DNA of 64,000 bases from Blastococcus carthaginiensis (GTDB lineage: Bacteria > Actinomycetota > Actinomycetes > Mycobacteriales > Geodermatophilaceae), in NCBI RefSeq assembly GCF_030731085.1, contig NZ_JASNFN010000010.1, forward strand, positions 124,001 through 188,000, given 5' to 3'. The notes beneath the pieces were generated by a model. The model made no database searches. It had not been told where the DNA came from and worked only from the letters and a program-made list of their open reading frames with translations. Positions 43,529-52,827 of the stretch are shown here, one piece after another (the stretch's first letter is position 1; each line of letters opens with the position of its first letter). Made by a program: the position numbers and the translations under genes.

Positions 43529-46183
43529 ATGGGCGACGTGGCCCGGCGAGGCTCCGGCCCGCTCGTCCGCTGGGGCGGCGGGCTGGTCGCCGTGGGCGCG
43601 CTCGTCGGCGTGCACCTCGGGCTCGAGGGCACGCCGTGGTCCCTGGTCCTGTACCTGGCGGTCGTCCACCTGGCCGCCGCCGTCGCGTGGGCCGGGACCG
43701 GCCCGGGGCCCGGCCGCGCGGCCCGGGTGCTCATCGCCCTGGGCATCACGCTGTCGGCGGTGGGCGACCTCCTGTGGGAGGTCCTGCAGCGCCACGGGTT
43801 CGCCGTCGACGTCTCGGTGGCCGACGTCGCCTACCTGGGCTCCTACGTGGCGCTCGCGGCGGCGCTCACCAGCATGGCCGGCGTCGCCGGGCAGAGCGCC
43901 CGCGACCGCTTCGACGGCTGGGTGGACGCGGTGGTGGTGTTCGTCGCCGTCCTCCTCGTCATGTGGGACCTGACGATGGCCGAGACGCTCACCGACACCT
44001 CCCAGCCGCTGCTCGCGCGGTTGCTGTGGGGGTTCTACCCCGCGCTGGACGCGGCGCTGATCGGGCTGGTGTTCCGGCTCGTGGCGGGCAACGGCCGGAA
44101 CCGCGGTGCGCTCGCGGTCGCCGCCGGGGCCGGCTGCTGGCTGGCCTCCGACGTCGGCTACCTGCTCACCGCCGACCACGAGGCGCCGCCGGCACTGCTG
44201 AACTCCGGGTGGATGGTGGGCGCGGTGCTGCTCGCGGTGGCGGCCCGGAGCCGCACCGTCCGCCGCCCCGGGGCCGCGGCCCCGGAGCCCGAGCGCGCGG
44301 GGCTCTGCCGGTTGGCCGTCTGCCTCGCGGCGCTGCTCGTCCCCGCCGGCATCGAGCTGGTGCACGACCTGCGCGGTACCGAGCACACGCCGAAGTCCGT
44401 GTTCGGTGCCTCCTTGGTGCTGGTCGTGCTCGTGTTCGTCCGCACGGCGCGGCTGCTCCGGGCCGAGACCGAGGCGCGCGCGCTCGTCCGGGCGCAGGCC
44501 CGGCGCAACGCCGCGCTGGCCGCCCACTCGTCCGACGCCGTGGTCGTCGTCGAGCGGACCGGCCGGTTGCTGACCACCCCGGCGCAGCTGGCCGGCCTGC
44601 TCGACGTCGCGCTCCCCCCCGGATCCGCCGTCGCCGAGCTCGCCCGCGACGCCGGGATCGACCTCGCCGCCGCGCGGGCGGTGTTCGCCCGGGCCGTGGC
44701 CGCCGAGGGCGCGGTCGTCAGCGCCGAGCTGGCCCGCCGGTGCGGGGGAGAGGAGCGCTGGCTCGGCGTGCGGCTGGTCGACCTCTCCGCCGATCCCGAC
44801 GTCGGTGGGGTCGTGGTCCACGCCACCGACATCACCGAGCGCAAGCGCGCCGAGCAGACGCTGGCCCACCAGGCCTTCCACGACGCGCTCACCGGGCTGG
44901 CGAACCGGACCCTGTTCACCGAGCGGGTCGAGCAGGCCCTGCGGCACAACGCACGGCACGGCGGTACCGCGGCGGTGCTCTACCTGGACCTGGACGGGTT
45001 CAAGGCGGTCAACGACAGTCTGGGCCACCAGGCGGGCGACGTGCTGCTGCGCCGGGTGGCCGACCGGCTGGCCGCGACGGTGCGCGAGGGCGACACGCTC
45101 GCCCGCCTCGGGGGCGACGAGTTCGCCCTCCTGCTGGAGGAGACCGCCGGCCTGGAGGAGGCGCTCGCGGCCGGGCAGCGGGTGCTCACCGCGCTCGCGC
45201 GGCCGGTGCTCGTCGAGCGGCAGCCCGTGTCGGTCTCCGGCAGCATCGGGATCGCCCTCGCCGACGCGGGGGCGACCAGCGACTCGCTCGTGCGGGACGC
45301 CGACATCGCCATGTACGCGGCGAAGACGGGCGGCCGTGCCCGCGTGGTCGTGTTCGACCCGGCGATGCGCGCCGCGGTGGTCGAGCAGCGGACGCTGGAG
45401 GCGCAGCTGCAGGGAGCCCTGGCGAACGGGGAGCTGTCGCTGGTGCACCAGCCGGTCGTCGACCTGGCCGACGGCCGGGTCGTGGGCTTCGAGGCGCTGC
45501 TGCGCTGGCACTCCCCGGTGCTCGGGAGCATCCCGCCCGACCGCTTCGTGCCGGTCGCCGAGGACCTGGGGCTGATCGAGGAGATCGGCGCGTGGGTGCT
45601 CCGGGAGGCGTGCGCGGCCGCCGCCGGCTGGCGCCGCCGGCACCCCGGGGCCCGGGACCTGACGATGGCGGTGAACGTCTCGGCGGTGCAGCTGGCCTCG
45701 CCCGAACTGGTGGAGCAGATCACCGCGGCGCTCGCCGCCAGCGGGCTCCCGGCCGGGGCGCTCGTGCTCGAGGTGACGGAGACGGCGCTGGTGCGCGACC
45801 CCGAGGTCGCCGCCCGGCAGCTCGCCGCGCTGCGCGCCCTGGGCGTGCGTCTGGCGCTCGACGACTTCGGCACCGGGTACTCCTCGCTCAGCTACCTGCG
45901 CCAGTTCACCGTCGACGTCCTGAAGATCGACCGCTCGTTCATCGCCACGATCGACGGCGCGTCGCTGCCCCCGATCGTCCGGGGCCTGATCGACCTCGGC
46001 CGCACGCTGGACCTGGAGATCGTCGCCGAGGGCGTCGAGCTCGACCTCCAGCGCGAGCAGCTGCGCGCGGCCCGGTGCGACCTGGCCCAGGGGTACCTCT
46101 TCGCCGCGCCGCTGTCCGCCGAGGACGCCGAGCTGCTCCTGCTCGCGCCGACCGACCACGCCGCCGTGGCCGACGGGGCCTGA
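43529..46183 (+). CDS. membrane-bound GGDEF-EAL protein (cyclic-di-GMP turnover)
   Basis: This protein can make and/or degrade cyclic-di-GMP at the membrane. Residues ~10-310 contain about nine or ten hydrophobic segments, followed by a PAS-like region (about 325-440). The GGDEF domain (about 450-605) has intact GGDEF and an RxxD inhibitory site (REGD) five residues before it. The EAL domain (about 620-875) keeps FEALLRW, NVSAVQL, LEVTET, DDFGTGYSSL, KIDRSF and AEGVE, so both activities look possible. The ATG at 43529 has GGGAGG eight bases upstream. Its partner systems are unknown. Confidence 0.93.
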   Translation: MGDVARRGSGPLVRWGGGLVAVGALVGVHLGLEGTPWSLVLYLAVVHLAAAVAWAGTGPGPGRAARVLIALGITLSAVGDLLWEVLQRHGFAVDVSVADVAYLGSYVALAAALTSMAGVAGQSARDRFDGWVDAVVVFVAVLLVMWDLTMAETLTDTSQPLLARLLWGFYPALDAALIGLVFRLVAGNGRNRGALAVAAGAGCWLASDVGYLLTADHEAPPALLNSGWMVGAVLLAVAARSRTVRRPGAAAPEPERAGLCRLAVCLAALLVPAGIELVHDLRGTEHTPKSVFGASLVLVVLVFVRTARLLRAETEARALVRAQARRNAALAAHSSDAVVVVERTGRLLTTPAQLAGLLDVALPPGSAVAELARDAGIDLAAARAVFARAVAAEGAVVSAELARRCGGEERWLGVRLVDLSADPDVGGVVVHATDITERKRAEQTLAHQAFHDALTGLANRTLFTERVEQALRHNARHGGTAAVLYLDLDGFKAVNDSLGHQAGDVLLRRVADRLAATVREGDTLARLGGDEFALLLEETAGLEEALAAGQRVLTALARPVLVERQPVSVSGSIGIALADAGATSDSLVRDADIAMYAAKTGGRARVVVFDPAMRAAVVEQRTLEAQLQGALANGELSLVHQPVVDLADGRVVGFEALLRWHSPVLGSIPPDRFVPVAEDLGLIEEIGAWVLREACAAAAGWRRRHPGARDLTMAVNVSAVQLASPELVEQITAALAASGLPAGALVLEVTETALVRDPEVAARQLAALRALGVRLALDDFGTGYSSLSYLRQFTVDVLKIDRSFIATIDGASLPPIVRGLIDLGRTLDLEIVAEGVELDLQREQLRAARCDLAQGYLFAAPLSAEDAELLLLAPTDHAAVADGA

Positions 46184-46221
46184 CCCGTCCCTCCCGCATG
46201 GCCGACCCGCCGGTCCTGCGG

Positions 46222-46227
46222 TAGGCA
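46222..46227 (+). promoter_or_regulatory. -10 element for leaderless oxidoreductase-GH13 operon
   Basis: TAGGCA at 46222-46227 ends six bases before the ATG at 46234, with no ribosome site between. Confidence 0.4.
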
Positions 46228-46233
46228 TCGGCC

Positions 46234-47277
46234 ATGCCGGTGATCGGGTTCCACAACTCCCACGAGCAGGTCCACCCCGCCGCGCTGCTGGACGCCGTCC
46301 GGCACGCCGAGGCGGCCGGCTTCACCGCCGCCATGTGCTCCGACCACCTCACTCCCTGGAACCCGCGGCAGGGGGAGTCGGGGTTCGCCTGGTCGTGGCT
46401 GGGCGCGGCGATGGCGACGACGTCGCTGCCGTTCGGCGCGGTGAACGCGCCCGGCCAGCGGTACCACCCGGTGGTCATCGCCCAGGCCATCGCCACCCTC
46501 GGCGCGATGTTCCCCGGGCGGTTCTGGGTGGCGCTCGGCAGCGGCGAGGCCATGAACGAGCACGTCACCGGCGGCACCTGGCCGCGCAAGGCGGTCCGGG
46601 ACGCGCGGCTGCGCGAGTGCGTCGACGTGATCCGCCGGCTGCTGGCCGGGGAGCTGGTCAGCCATGACGGGCTGGTCACCGTCGACCGGGCGGCCATCTA
46701 CACGCTGCCCGACCCCCAGCCGGCCCTGGTCTGCCCCGCCGTCAGCGTGGCCACCGCCCGCAACGGCGCCGACTGGGCCGACGGGCTGGTCACGATCAAC
46801 CAGCCGCACGACAAGCTGCGCGAGATGATCGCCGCCTACCGGGACGCCGGCGGGCAGGGGACGCTCGCCGTCCAGGTGCACGTGGCCTGGGATCCCGACC
46901 CCGACCGGGCACTGGCGATCGCGCACGACCAGTGGCGGAGCAACGTCTTCCCGCCGCCGCTGTGCTGGGACCTCGACAGCCCGGAGGCGTTCGAGCAGGC
47001 CAGCGCGCACGTGGCACCCGAGGACATGCACGGCCCCGTCCGGATCTCCGCCGACCTCGGGCAGCACGCGGCCTGGATCGCCGAGTACCTGGAGCTGGGC
47101 TTCGACCAGGTCTACCTGCACCACGTGGGCAAGGAGCAGCGCCCGTTCCTGGACGCGTTCGGCGGGCGGGTGCTGCCCCAGTTCGACCTCGAGCGCCCCG
47201 GCCCGGTGGCCGCCATCGACCCCCCCGGACCGGCGGAGAACCGCCGTCCGCACGTCGAGCCGGTGCCGGCGCCGTGA
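46234..47277 (+). CDS. luciferase-like (LLM) flavin-dependent oxidoreductase, TIGR03885-like
   Basis: This is a single-domain TIM-barrel oxidoreductase of the bacterial luciferase-like group. Its 347 residues resemble the subgroup described as probable non-F420 flavin oxidoreductases: MPVIGFHNSHEQ at the start, AMCSDHLTPWNP, FWVALGSGEAMNEHVTG and GFDQVYLHHVGKEQ. The cofactor (FMN or F420) is not settled by sequence. The ATG at 46234 has a -10 box six bases upstream. The stop overlaps the following GH13 gene by 4 bp, so the two are one operon; the functional link is unexplained. Confidence 0.82.
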   Translation: MPVIGFHNSHEQVHPAALLDAVRHAEAAGFTAAMCSDHLTPWNPRQGESGFAWSWLGAAMATTSLPFGAVNAPGQRYHPVVIAQAIATLGAMFPGRFWVALGSGEAMNEHVTGGTWPRKAVRDARLRECVDVIRRLLAGELVSHDGLVTVDRAAIYTLPDPQPALVCPAVSVATARNGADWADGLVTINQPHDKLREMIAAYRDAGGQGTLAVQVHVAWDPDPDRALAIAHDQWRSNVFPPPLCWDLDSPEAFEQASAHVAPEDMHGPVRISADLGQHAAWIAEYLELGFDQVYLHHVGKEQRPFLDAFGGRVLPQFDLERPGPVAAIDPPGPAENRRPHVEPVPAP

Positions 47278-48941
47278 GGATCAGCGACACCAGCGACCTC
47301 TGGTGGAAGACCGCCGTCGTCTACTGCCTCGACGTCGAGACCTACCTGGACTGGAACGGCGACGGCGTCGGCGACTTCGCGGGCCTGGCGCAGCGCCTCG
47401 ACCACCTGGCCGACCTCGGCGTCACCTGCCTGTGGCTGATGCCCTTCTACCCGACCTGCGAGCGCGACGACGGCTACGACATCACCGACTTCTACGCCGT
47501 GGACCCGCGGCTGGGCAGCCTCGGTGACCTGGTGGAGGTGATCCGGACGGCGAACGACCGGGGCATCCGGGTGATCGCCGACCTCGTGGTGAACCACACC
47601 TCGGTCCACCACCCGTGGTTCGAGTCGGCGCGCACCGCCACGGACGCCCCGTACCGCGACTTCTACGTCTGGCGCGCGGACGAGCCGCCGGACACCAGCG
47701 ACCAGGTCGTCTTCCCCGACCAGGAGGACAGCATCTGGACGCGCACCGAGGAGACGGGGGAGTGGTACCTGCACCGCTTCTACAAGGAGCAGCCCGACCT
47801 CGACGTCACCAATCCCGCGGTCCGCGACGAGGTCGCCAAGATCATGGGCTTCTGGCTCCAGCTGGGGCTGTCGGGCTTCCGGGTGGACGCGGTGCCCTTC
47901 TTCCTCGAGACCCGGCGCGGCGACGACGAGCGGCTGCCCGAGCCGCACCAGTACATGCGCTCGCTGCGCCAGTTCCTCACCCGGCGCACGGGGCCGGCGG
48001 TCCTGCTGGGCGAGGTGAACCTGCCCTACGAGGAGCAGGTGCAGTTCTTCGGCGGTCCGGACGGCGACGAGCTGACCATGCAGTTCGACTTCGTCGGCAT
48101 GCAGGCGATGTACCTGTCGCTGGCGCGCTGCGACGCCGGCGCCCTGACCACCGCGCTGCAGGCCCGGCCGCAGGTCAACCCCGACTCGCAGTGGGCGACG
48201 TTCGTGCGCAATCACGACGAGCTGACCCTCGACAAGCTCTCCGAGGACGAGCGCCAGGAGGTCTTCGCCGCCTTCGGGCCGGAGGAGCGGATGCAGGTCT
48301 ACGGCCGCGGGCTGCGCCGGCGCCTGCCGCCGATGCTGGCCGGCGACCCCAGGCGCATCCGGCTCGTCTACAGCCTCATGTTCTCCCTCCCCGGCACCCC
48401 GGTGCTGTTCTACGGGGAGGAGATCGGCATGGGGGAGGAGCTCTCGGCCGACGGGCGGCTGGCGGTGCGGACGCCGATGCAGTGGGACGACTCGGTCAAC
48501 GGCGGCTTCTCCACCGCGGACCCCGACCGGCTGCCGGGGCCGGTGGTCAGCGGCGGCTTCTCGCCGGAGTTCGTCAACGTCGCCGACCAGCGGCGGGACC
48601 CGGACTCGCTGCTGTCCTACGTCAAGCTGCTAGTCCGCCGGTACCGCGAGTCGCCGGAGCTCGGCTGGGGCAGCTTCGAGGTGCTCGAGCAGCCGCACGC
48701 GGCCGTGCTGGCGCACCGCTGCACCTGGGACGACGGCGCGCTGGTCGCCCTCCACAACCTCGGGGCCGAGCCCTGCACGGTGCCCCTGCAGCTGCCCGAC
48801 TGCGCCGGGGCCGGGCTGCACGACCTGCTCGAGGAGGGTGCTGCGACGGTCGCCGACGACGGCTCGGCGGAGCTGGCGCTGGACGGCTACGGCCACCGCT
48901 GGCTGCGGGTGGTGCGCCCGGGGAGCCGCCGGTTGCTGTAG
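47274..48941 (+). CDS. GH13 alpha-amylase family enzyme (trehalose-synthase-like)
   Basis: This glycoside hydrolase acts on alpha-glucosidic bonds. The 555 residues carry the GH13 regions: DLVVNHTS, GFRVDAVPFF (nucleophile Asp), LLGEVNLPYEEQ (acid/base Glu) and FVRNHDEL (transition-state Asp). LWWKTAVVYCLDVETYLDWN at the start and the DGVGDFAGL motif resemble trehalose synthase/oligoglucosidase-type members. A beta-sandwich C-domain follows (about 455-550). Trehalose synthase is possible, but specificity is not provable from sequence. The GTG start at 47274 overlaps the LLM oxidoreductase stop. Confidence 0.85.
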   Translation: MRISDTSDLWWKTAVVYCLDVETYLDWNGDGVGDFAGLAQRLDHLADLGVTCLWLMPFYPTCERDDGYDITDFYAVDPRLGSLGDLVEVIRTANDRGIRVIADLVVNHTSVHHPWFESARTATDAPYRDFYVWRADEPPDTSDQVVFPDQEDSIWTRTEETGEWYLHRFYKEQPDLDVTNPAVRDEVAKIMGFWLQLGLSGFRVDAVPFFLETRRGDDERLPEPHQYMRSLRQFLTRRTGPAVLLGEVNLPYEEQVQFFGGPDGDELTMQFDFVGMQAMYLSLARCDAGALTTALQARPQVNPDSQWATFVRNHDELTLDKLSEDERQEVFAAFGPEERMQVYGRGLRRRLPPMLAGDPRRIRLVYSLMFSLPGTPVLFYGEEIGMGEELSADGRLAVRTPMQWDDSVNGGFSTADPDRLPGPVVSGGFSPEFVNVADQRRDPDSLLSYVKLLVRRYRESPELGWGSFEVLEQPHAAVLAHRCTWDDGALVALHNLGAEPCTVPLQLPDCAGAGLHDLLEEGAATVADDGSAELALDGYGHRWLRVVRPGSRRLL

Positions 48942-49093
48942 GCGCGGCGGTGGCCGGCTGCGCGCGGCCGGTTACCCGCTGACCTGCGATCCGGCATCCC
49001 GGGGGCGTGAGGGATGACCCACGTCGACCGCGCGGGGTGTCCTGCGCCCCGCTGGGGGCGGGTGTGCCTAGCGTGGCCGGTGAGGTGAGTGCG

Positions 49094-49672
49094 ATGAGCG
49101 AACGCGACCAGACCATGTCCCTGCCCGCGCCCGGGCCCGACGGCGCCGGATCCGCGTCCGGCGGTGCCACGCCGAGCGGCACGTCCGGTGGTGCCACGTC
49201 CTCCGGGGCGCCGGGGGCCGCGCCGGTGCCGCCCCTGCCCGAGCCGACCCCGGTGGCGGGGGGGAACGCGCCACCCACCGGGCACGCCACCGCCCCGGTG
49301 GGTGTGCGCCCGGCACCCCGCAAGCCGCGGCGCGGCCCCATGACGGTGATGGGCCCCTGGGCGCCGGTGGCCGGCGGCCTCCTCGGCCTGTTCCTCGGGC
49401 TCGTCGCCGTCCTGCTGCTGGCGGGGTCGGCGGAGACCTTCGCCGACCGGTTGTCGCTGACGTTCGCCGTCCTCGGCCTCGGGTTGCTCGGCGCCGCCGG
49501 CGTGCTGCTCGCCGACGAGGTGCGCATCGTGCGCCAGCGGTCCCGGGAGGCCGGGGTGCGCCCGCAGTGGGTGGAGGCGACGGCGGGGCTGGTGAACGGG
49601 CTGACCCCCGCCCGGCTGCTGCTGCTGACCAGCGCCTTCGTGCTCTTCCTGTCCGCCTACGTCGCCCGCTGA
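49094..49672 (+). CDS. membrane protein of unknown function with Gly/Pro-rich N terminus
   Basis: This is an unrecognised 192-residue protein. Residues ~1-80 are Gly/Ala/Pro/Thr-rich and presumably disordered in the cytosol. They are followed by MTVMGPWAPVAGG, then hydrophobic segments at about 92-115, 122-145 and 170-190. The basic loop EVRIVRQRSREAG lies between the second and third. The ATG at 49094 is used; GTG 49085 is an alternative, and TAGCGT at 49069-49074 could be its promoter. Confidence 0.65.
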   Translation: MSERDQTMSLPAPGPDGAGSASGGATPSGTSGGATSSGAPGAAPVPPLPEPTPVAGGNAPPTGHATAPVGVRPAPRKPRRGPMTVMGPWAPVAGGLLGLFLGLVAVLLLAGSAETFADRLSLTFAVLGLGLLGAAGVLLADEVRIVRQRSREAGVRPQWVEATAGLVNGLTPARLLLLTSAFVLFLSAYVAR

Positions 49673-49718
49673 GTAGCCGTGCGCCGGTCGGCTCGAGACC
49701 GGCGCACGGCGGGGCGGC

Positions 49719-50486
49719 TCAGGAGTAGGCCTGGACGCCCAGGTGGACGGCGAGCCCCAGCCCGGCGACGGCGATGAGCCGGCGCAGCAGCGTCTGGGGG
49801 GCTCGGCGCACCACGCGCGGCCCCAGCCGGCCGCCGGCGAACAGCCCGAGGGCGAGCGGCAGCGCGGCGGACCAGACGACGGGCGCGAGCAGCACGAACG
49901 CGACGGCGGCCACCGTGTTGGCCAGGCCGAGCACGACGTTCCGCAGCGCGTTGCTCCGGGCCAGCCCCTCGCCGGTCGTCAGCAGGAACAGCGCGAGCAT
50001 CATCACGCCGGCGGCCGCGCCGAAGTACCCGCCGTACACGGCGACGGCGAAGGTGCCCAGCGGGAGCCACCGCGGGTCCGGGGCGGCACCTCTCGCCGCC
50101 ATCCCCTGGGCGGCGAGGGCCCGCGGTGGGCGCTGCAGCAGGAGGACGAGGGAGGCCCCGGCGACGAGCCAGGGGACGATGCGTTCGAACGCCTCGGACG
50201 GGGTGGACAGCAGCAGCGCGGCACCGGCGGCGCCGCCCAGGACCGCGCCCGCGGCCAGGCGCACCGTGCGGCGCCCCTGGCCGCGCAGCTCCGGCCGCGA
50301 CGCGCTCACCGATCCGATCGCGTTGAGCACCAGGGCCACGGTGTTGGTGACGTTGGCGGTCACCGGCGGGAGCCCGGTGGCCAGCAACGCGGGGTAGCTC
50401 ACCAGCGAGGCCAGCCCGGCGATGCTGCCGGTGAGCCCGGCGCCCACGCCGGCGGCGACGAGGAGGAGGAACTCCGGCACGCTCAC
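49719..50486 (-). CDS. TSUP/TauE-family sulfite exporter-like permease (first of pair, downstream)
   Basis: This integral membrane permease belongs to the TSUP family, which moves sulfite, sulfoacetate or related sulfur or organic anions. The 255 residues give about eight hydrophobic segments in two repeats. AGLTGSIAGLASLVSYPALL near the N terminus and YGGYFGAAAGVMMLALFLL in the second repeat are the family motifs. The GTG start at 50486 overlaps the stop of the upstream TSUP gene, so the two are translated as a pair. The substrate is unknown. Confidence 0.87.
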   Translation of the reverse strand: MSVPEFLLLVAAGVGAGLTGSIAGLASLVSYPALLATGLPPVTANVTNTVALVLNAIGSVSASRPELRGQGRRTVRLAAGAVLGGAAGAALLLSTPSEAFERIVPWLVAGASLVLLLQRPPRALAAQGMAARGAAPDPRWLPLGTFAVAVYGGYFGAAAGVMMLALFLLTTGEGLARSNALRNVVLGLANTVAAVAFVLLAPVVWSAALPLALGLFAGGRLGPRVVRRAPQTLLRRLIAVAGLGLAVHLGVQAYS

Positions 50487-51262
50487 CGGCTGAGGAGCAC
50501 CGCGATCGCGACCACGCCGAGGACGACGATCGCCGTCCGCAGCAGCGGCTCGGGCAGCCGCCGGCCGTAGCGGGAGCTGACGTACCCGCCGACGAGCGAG
50601 CCGGCGGCCAGCAGCCCCGCCGCGGACCACACCACCCGGTCGGTCGCGACGACGACGTAGGCGCCCGCCGCCACGCCGTTCACCGTCAGGGTCAGCACGT
50701 TCTTGAGCGCGTTCAGCCGCTGCAGCGGCTCGCGCAGCAGGAGCCCGAAGAGGCCGATCTGGATGACGCCCTGGCTGGCCGCGAAGTATCCGCCGTAGGT
50801 GCCGGTCAGGTAGGCGGTGCCGAACAGGGCGGCCCGCCGTCCCGTCCCGATGCGCAGCTCGGGGGCGCCGTCAGGGTGCCGCCGGGCGATCCGGCGCTTG
50901 ACCAGCGGGTGCACGGCGACCAGGACGACGGCCACGGCGATCAGCACCGGCACCACCGCCTCGAAGGCCGCCGCGGGCAGGTGCAGCAGCAGGAAGGCGC
51001 CGGTCAGGCCCCCGAGGACGGACGCCGGGATCAAGCCGAGCAGCAGCCGCCCCTGCCCGCGCAGCTCGCGCCGGTAGCCGATCGCGCCGGTCAGGTTCCC
51101 GCCGACCAGCCCCAGCGAGTTGCTGATCGTCGCCGGCACCGGTGGGAGGCCGACGGCGAGCAGCACCGGGAAGGAGACCAGCGTGCCCGAGCCGACGACG
51201 GCGTTGATCCCGCCGGCGGCGAACCCGGCGGCGGCCACCGCCACCATCTCCCCGCCCGTCAT
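50483..51262 (-). CDS. TSUP/TauE-family sulfite exporter-like permease (second of pair, upstream)
   Basis: The 259 residues form about eight membrane segments. The first-repeat motif GGINAVVGSGTLVSFPVLL and second-repeat TGTYGGYFAASQGVIQIGLFG define TSUP. It is about 35-40% similar by eye to the downstream gene, including the SNSLGLVGGNLTGAIGYRRELRGQGR stretch, which suggests tandem duplication. The start is ATG at 51262. A heteromeric transporter is possible but unproven. Confidence 0.87.
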   Translation of the reverse strand: MTGGEMVAVAAAGFAAGGINAVVGSGTLVSFPVLLAVGLPPVPATISNSLGLVGGNLTGAIGYRRELRGQGRLLLGLIPASVLGGLTGAFLLLHLPAAAFEAVVPVLIAVAVVLVAVHPLVKRRIARRHPDGAPELRIGTGRRAALFGTAYLTGTYGGYFAASQGVIQIGLFGLLLREPLQRLNALKNVLTLTVNGVAAGAYVVVATDRVVWSAAGLLAAGSLVGGYVSSRYGRRLPEPLLRTAIVVLGVVAIAVLLSR

Positions 51263-51345
51263 GCGTCCATCCCGACGAGACTGGCACGCCGGGAACGGCC
51301 CCCGCTCGCGCGCGGGGCGTCGATCCGGTCACACCGGAGCCCGGC

Positions 51346-51735
51346 TCAAGGCTTGACGGCGAGGACCGGGCGGTCGGCGTCGAGGAGGATCCGCTGGGCG
51401 CTGCTGCCCATGAGCAGCTTGCCGACCGGGGAACGCTTGCGCAGCCCGATCACGATCACCGAGGCGTCGACCTCCCGCGCCACGCGCAGCACCTCGTCGG
51501 CCACCTCGCCCTCACGGGTGCCCTGCCGGACCTCGACCGCGACACCCGCCCGCTCGGCCCGGTCGGTGATGTCGCGGAGCGTGTCCTCGTCGGCGACCTC
51601 GACGCTGACCGGGGCGCCCCCGCGCGAGGAGTTGAGCACCAGGACCCCCTCGCCGCGGCGCGCGGCCTCGGCGATGCCGGCGTCGAGGGCCGCGCGGGCC
51701 TCCGGGGTGGGGACGAAACCGACGAGGACGGTCAT
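51346..51735 (-). CDS. universal stress protein (UspA family)
   Basis: This 129-residue single-domain UspA protein probably binds ATP. It begins MTVLVGFVPTPEARAALD and ends with the nucleotide motif GLRKRSPVGKLLMGSSAQRI (G-2x-G-9x-G-S) then PVLAVKP. UspA proteins support survival under starvation or stress. The ATG at 51735 has AAGGAG just upstream. It is on the minus strand and divergent from the arginase-like gene. Confidence 0.9.
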   Translation of the reverse strand: MTVLVGFVPTPEARAALDAGIAEAARRGEGVLVLNSSRGGAPVSVEVADEDTLRDITDRAERAGVAVEVRQGTREGEVADEVLRVAREVDASVIVIGLRKRSPVGKLLMGSSAQRILLDADRPVLAVKP

Positions 51736-51926
51736 ACGGGCTCCTTGGCGGGACGGTCGGAGGTCGCCCGTCGACGGGCGAGCAGCCGGGAGAGCAGGGA
51801 CCTGGGGCGACGAGGAGGAATACCGCGAGCAGTGTCCCCGAGATCGGCCGCGTGCGGAAACCGGCGGGTCGCGGCGCTGCATCGCGCGGGCGAGCGCGGA
51901 GGTGGAGCTCCCGGGAGACTGGGTCC

Positions 51927-52805
51927 GTGACGCTCGTGCGGGCCCCCGTCCGGCTGCTCGGGGTGCCGTACGACTCCGGGCACCGCGACCGCCGGATGGG
52001 GGCCGGGCCCACCGCCCTGGCTGCGGCCGGAGCGGCCGACCGGCTGCGGGCCGCCGGTCACGAGGTCATCGATGAGGTGGTCGAACCGGCGTCGCCGTGG
52101 AACGCCGAGCTGCGCACCGCCTTCGAACTGCACCGGCTGGTGGCCGCGGCGGCCACCGAGGCGCTCGCCGTCGGACAGGTGCCCGTCCTGCTGGCCGGCA
52201 ACTGCAACACCACCCTCGGCGTGCTGGCGGCCCTGACCGGCACGGCCCGCCGGATCGGCCTCGTGTGGCTCGACGCGCACGGCGACTTCAACACCCCCGA
52301 GACCGACACCTCCGGGTTCCTCGACGGCCAGGGCCTGGCGATCGCCGTGGGGCGCTGCTGGACCGCGCTGGCGGCGGGCATCTCCGGGTTCCGGCCTCTG
52401 CCCGAGCGCGACGTCCTGCTGGTCGGCGCCCGGGACCTGACCGAGGCCCAGCTGCAGGTGTTGCACGACTCCGGGGTCACCTGGCTACCTCCCGCGAGGG
52501 CGCGGGTCCTTCGGGCGGTCGAGGACGCCCTGGACGCGCTGGCCACGCGGGTCGACGCCGTCCACTTCCATGTCGACCTCGACGTGCACGACCCGTCGAT
52601 CGCGCCGGCGAACACCTACGCCGCCGACGACGGTCTCACCGCGGAGCAGGTGCGCGCGGTGCTGGCAGCCACCGCCGCGCGGATGCCGGTCGTGTCCGGC
52701 GCGCTCGCCTCCTGGGACCCGACCTGCGACGTCGAGGGCCGGATGCTCGCCACCGCGCTGGACCTGCTGGAGGCGGTGGCCGGGGCGGCGGTGCCGCTGC
52801 GCTGA
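51927..52805 (+). CDS. arginase/agmatinase/formiminoglutamase family protein
   Basis: This 292-residue ureohydrolase-fold protein carries DAHGDFNTP (Asp116, His118, Asp120) and DLDVHDPSIAP, two of the metal-binding motifs of arginases. The first motif, normally GGDHS with a metal-ligand His, reads GNCNT (residues 91-95), so Asn94 replaces that His. Such a change could alter the metal centre or substrate. The GTG start at 51927 has GAGACT seven to twelve bases upstream. No arginine or histidine catabolism genes adjoin it. The family is sure, the reaction is not. Confidence 0.82.
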   Translation: MTLVRAPVRLLGVPYDSGHRDRRMGAGPTALAAAGAADRLRAAGHEVIDEVVEPASPWNAELRTAFELHRLVAAAATEALAVGQVPVLLAGNCNTTLGVLAALTGTARRIGLVWLDAHGDFNTPETDTSGFLDGQGLAIAVGRCWTALAAGISGFRPLPERDVLLVGARDLTEAQLQVLHDSGVTWLPPARARVLRAVEDALDALATRVDAVHFHVDLDVHDPSIAPANTYAADDGLTAEQVRAVLAATAARMPVVSGALASWDPTCDVEGRMLATALDLLEAVAGAAVPLR

Positions 52806-52827
52806 TGCCTGCGCCAGCGTCGGCGGA

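Noticed and set aside
41527..46224. Open reading frame of 1565 codons on the plus strand through malQ and the GGDEF-EAL gene
   Set aside because: The translation is Arg/Gly/Ala-rich and overlaps two well-supported genes in other frames.
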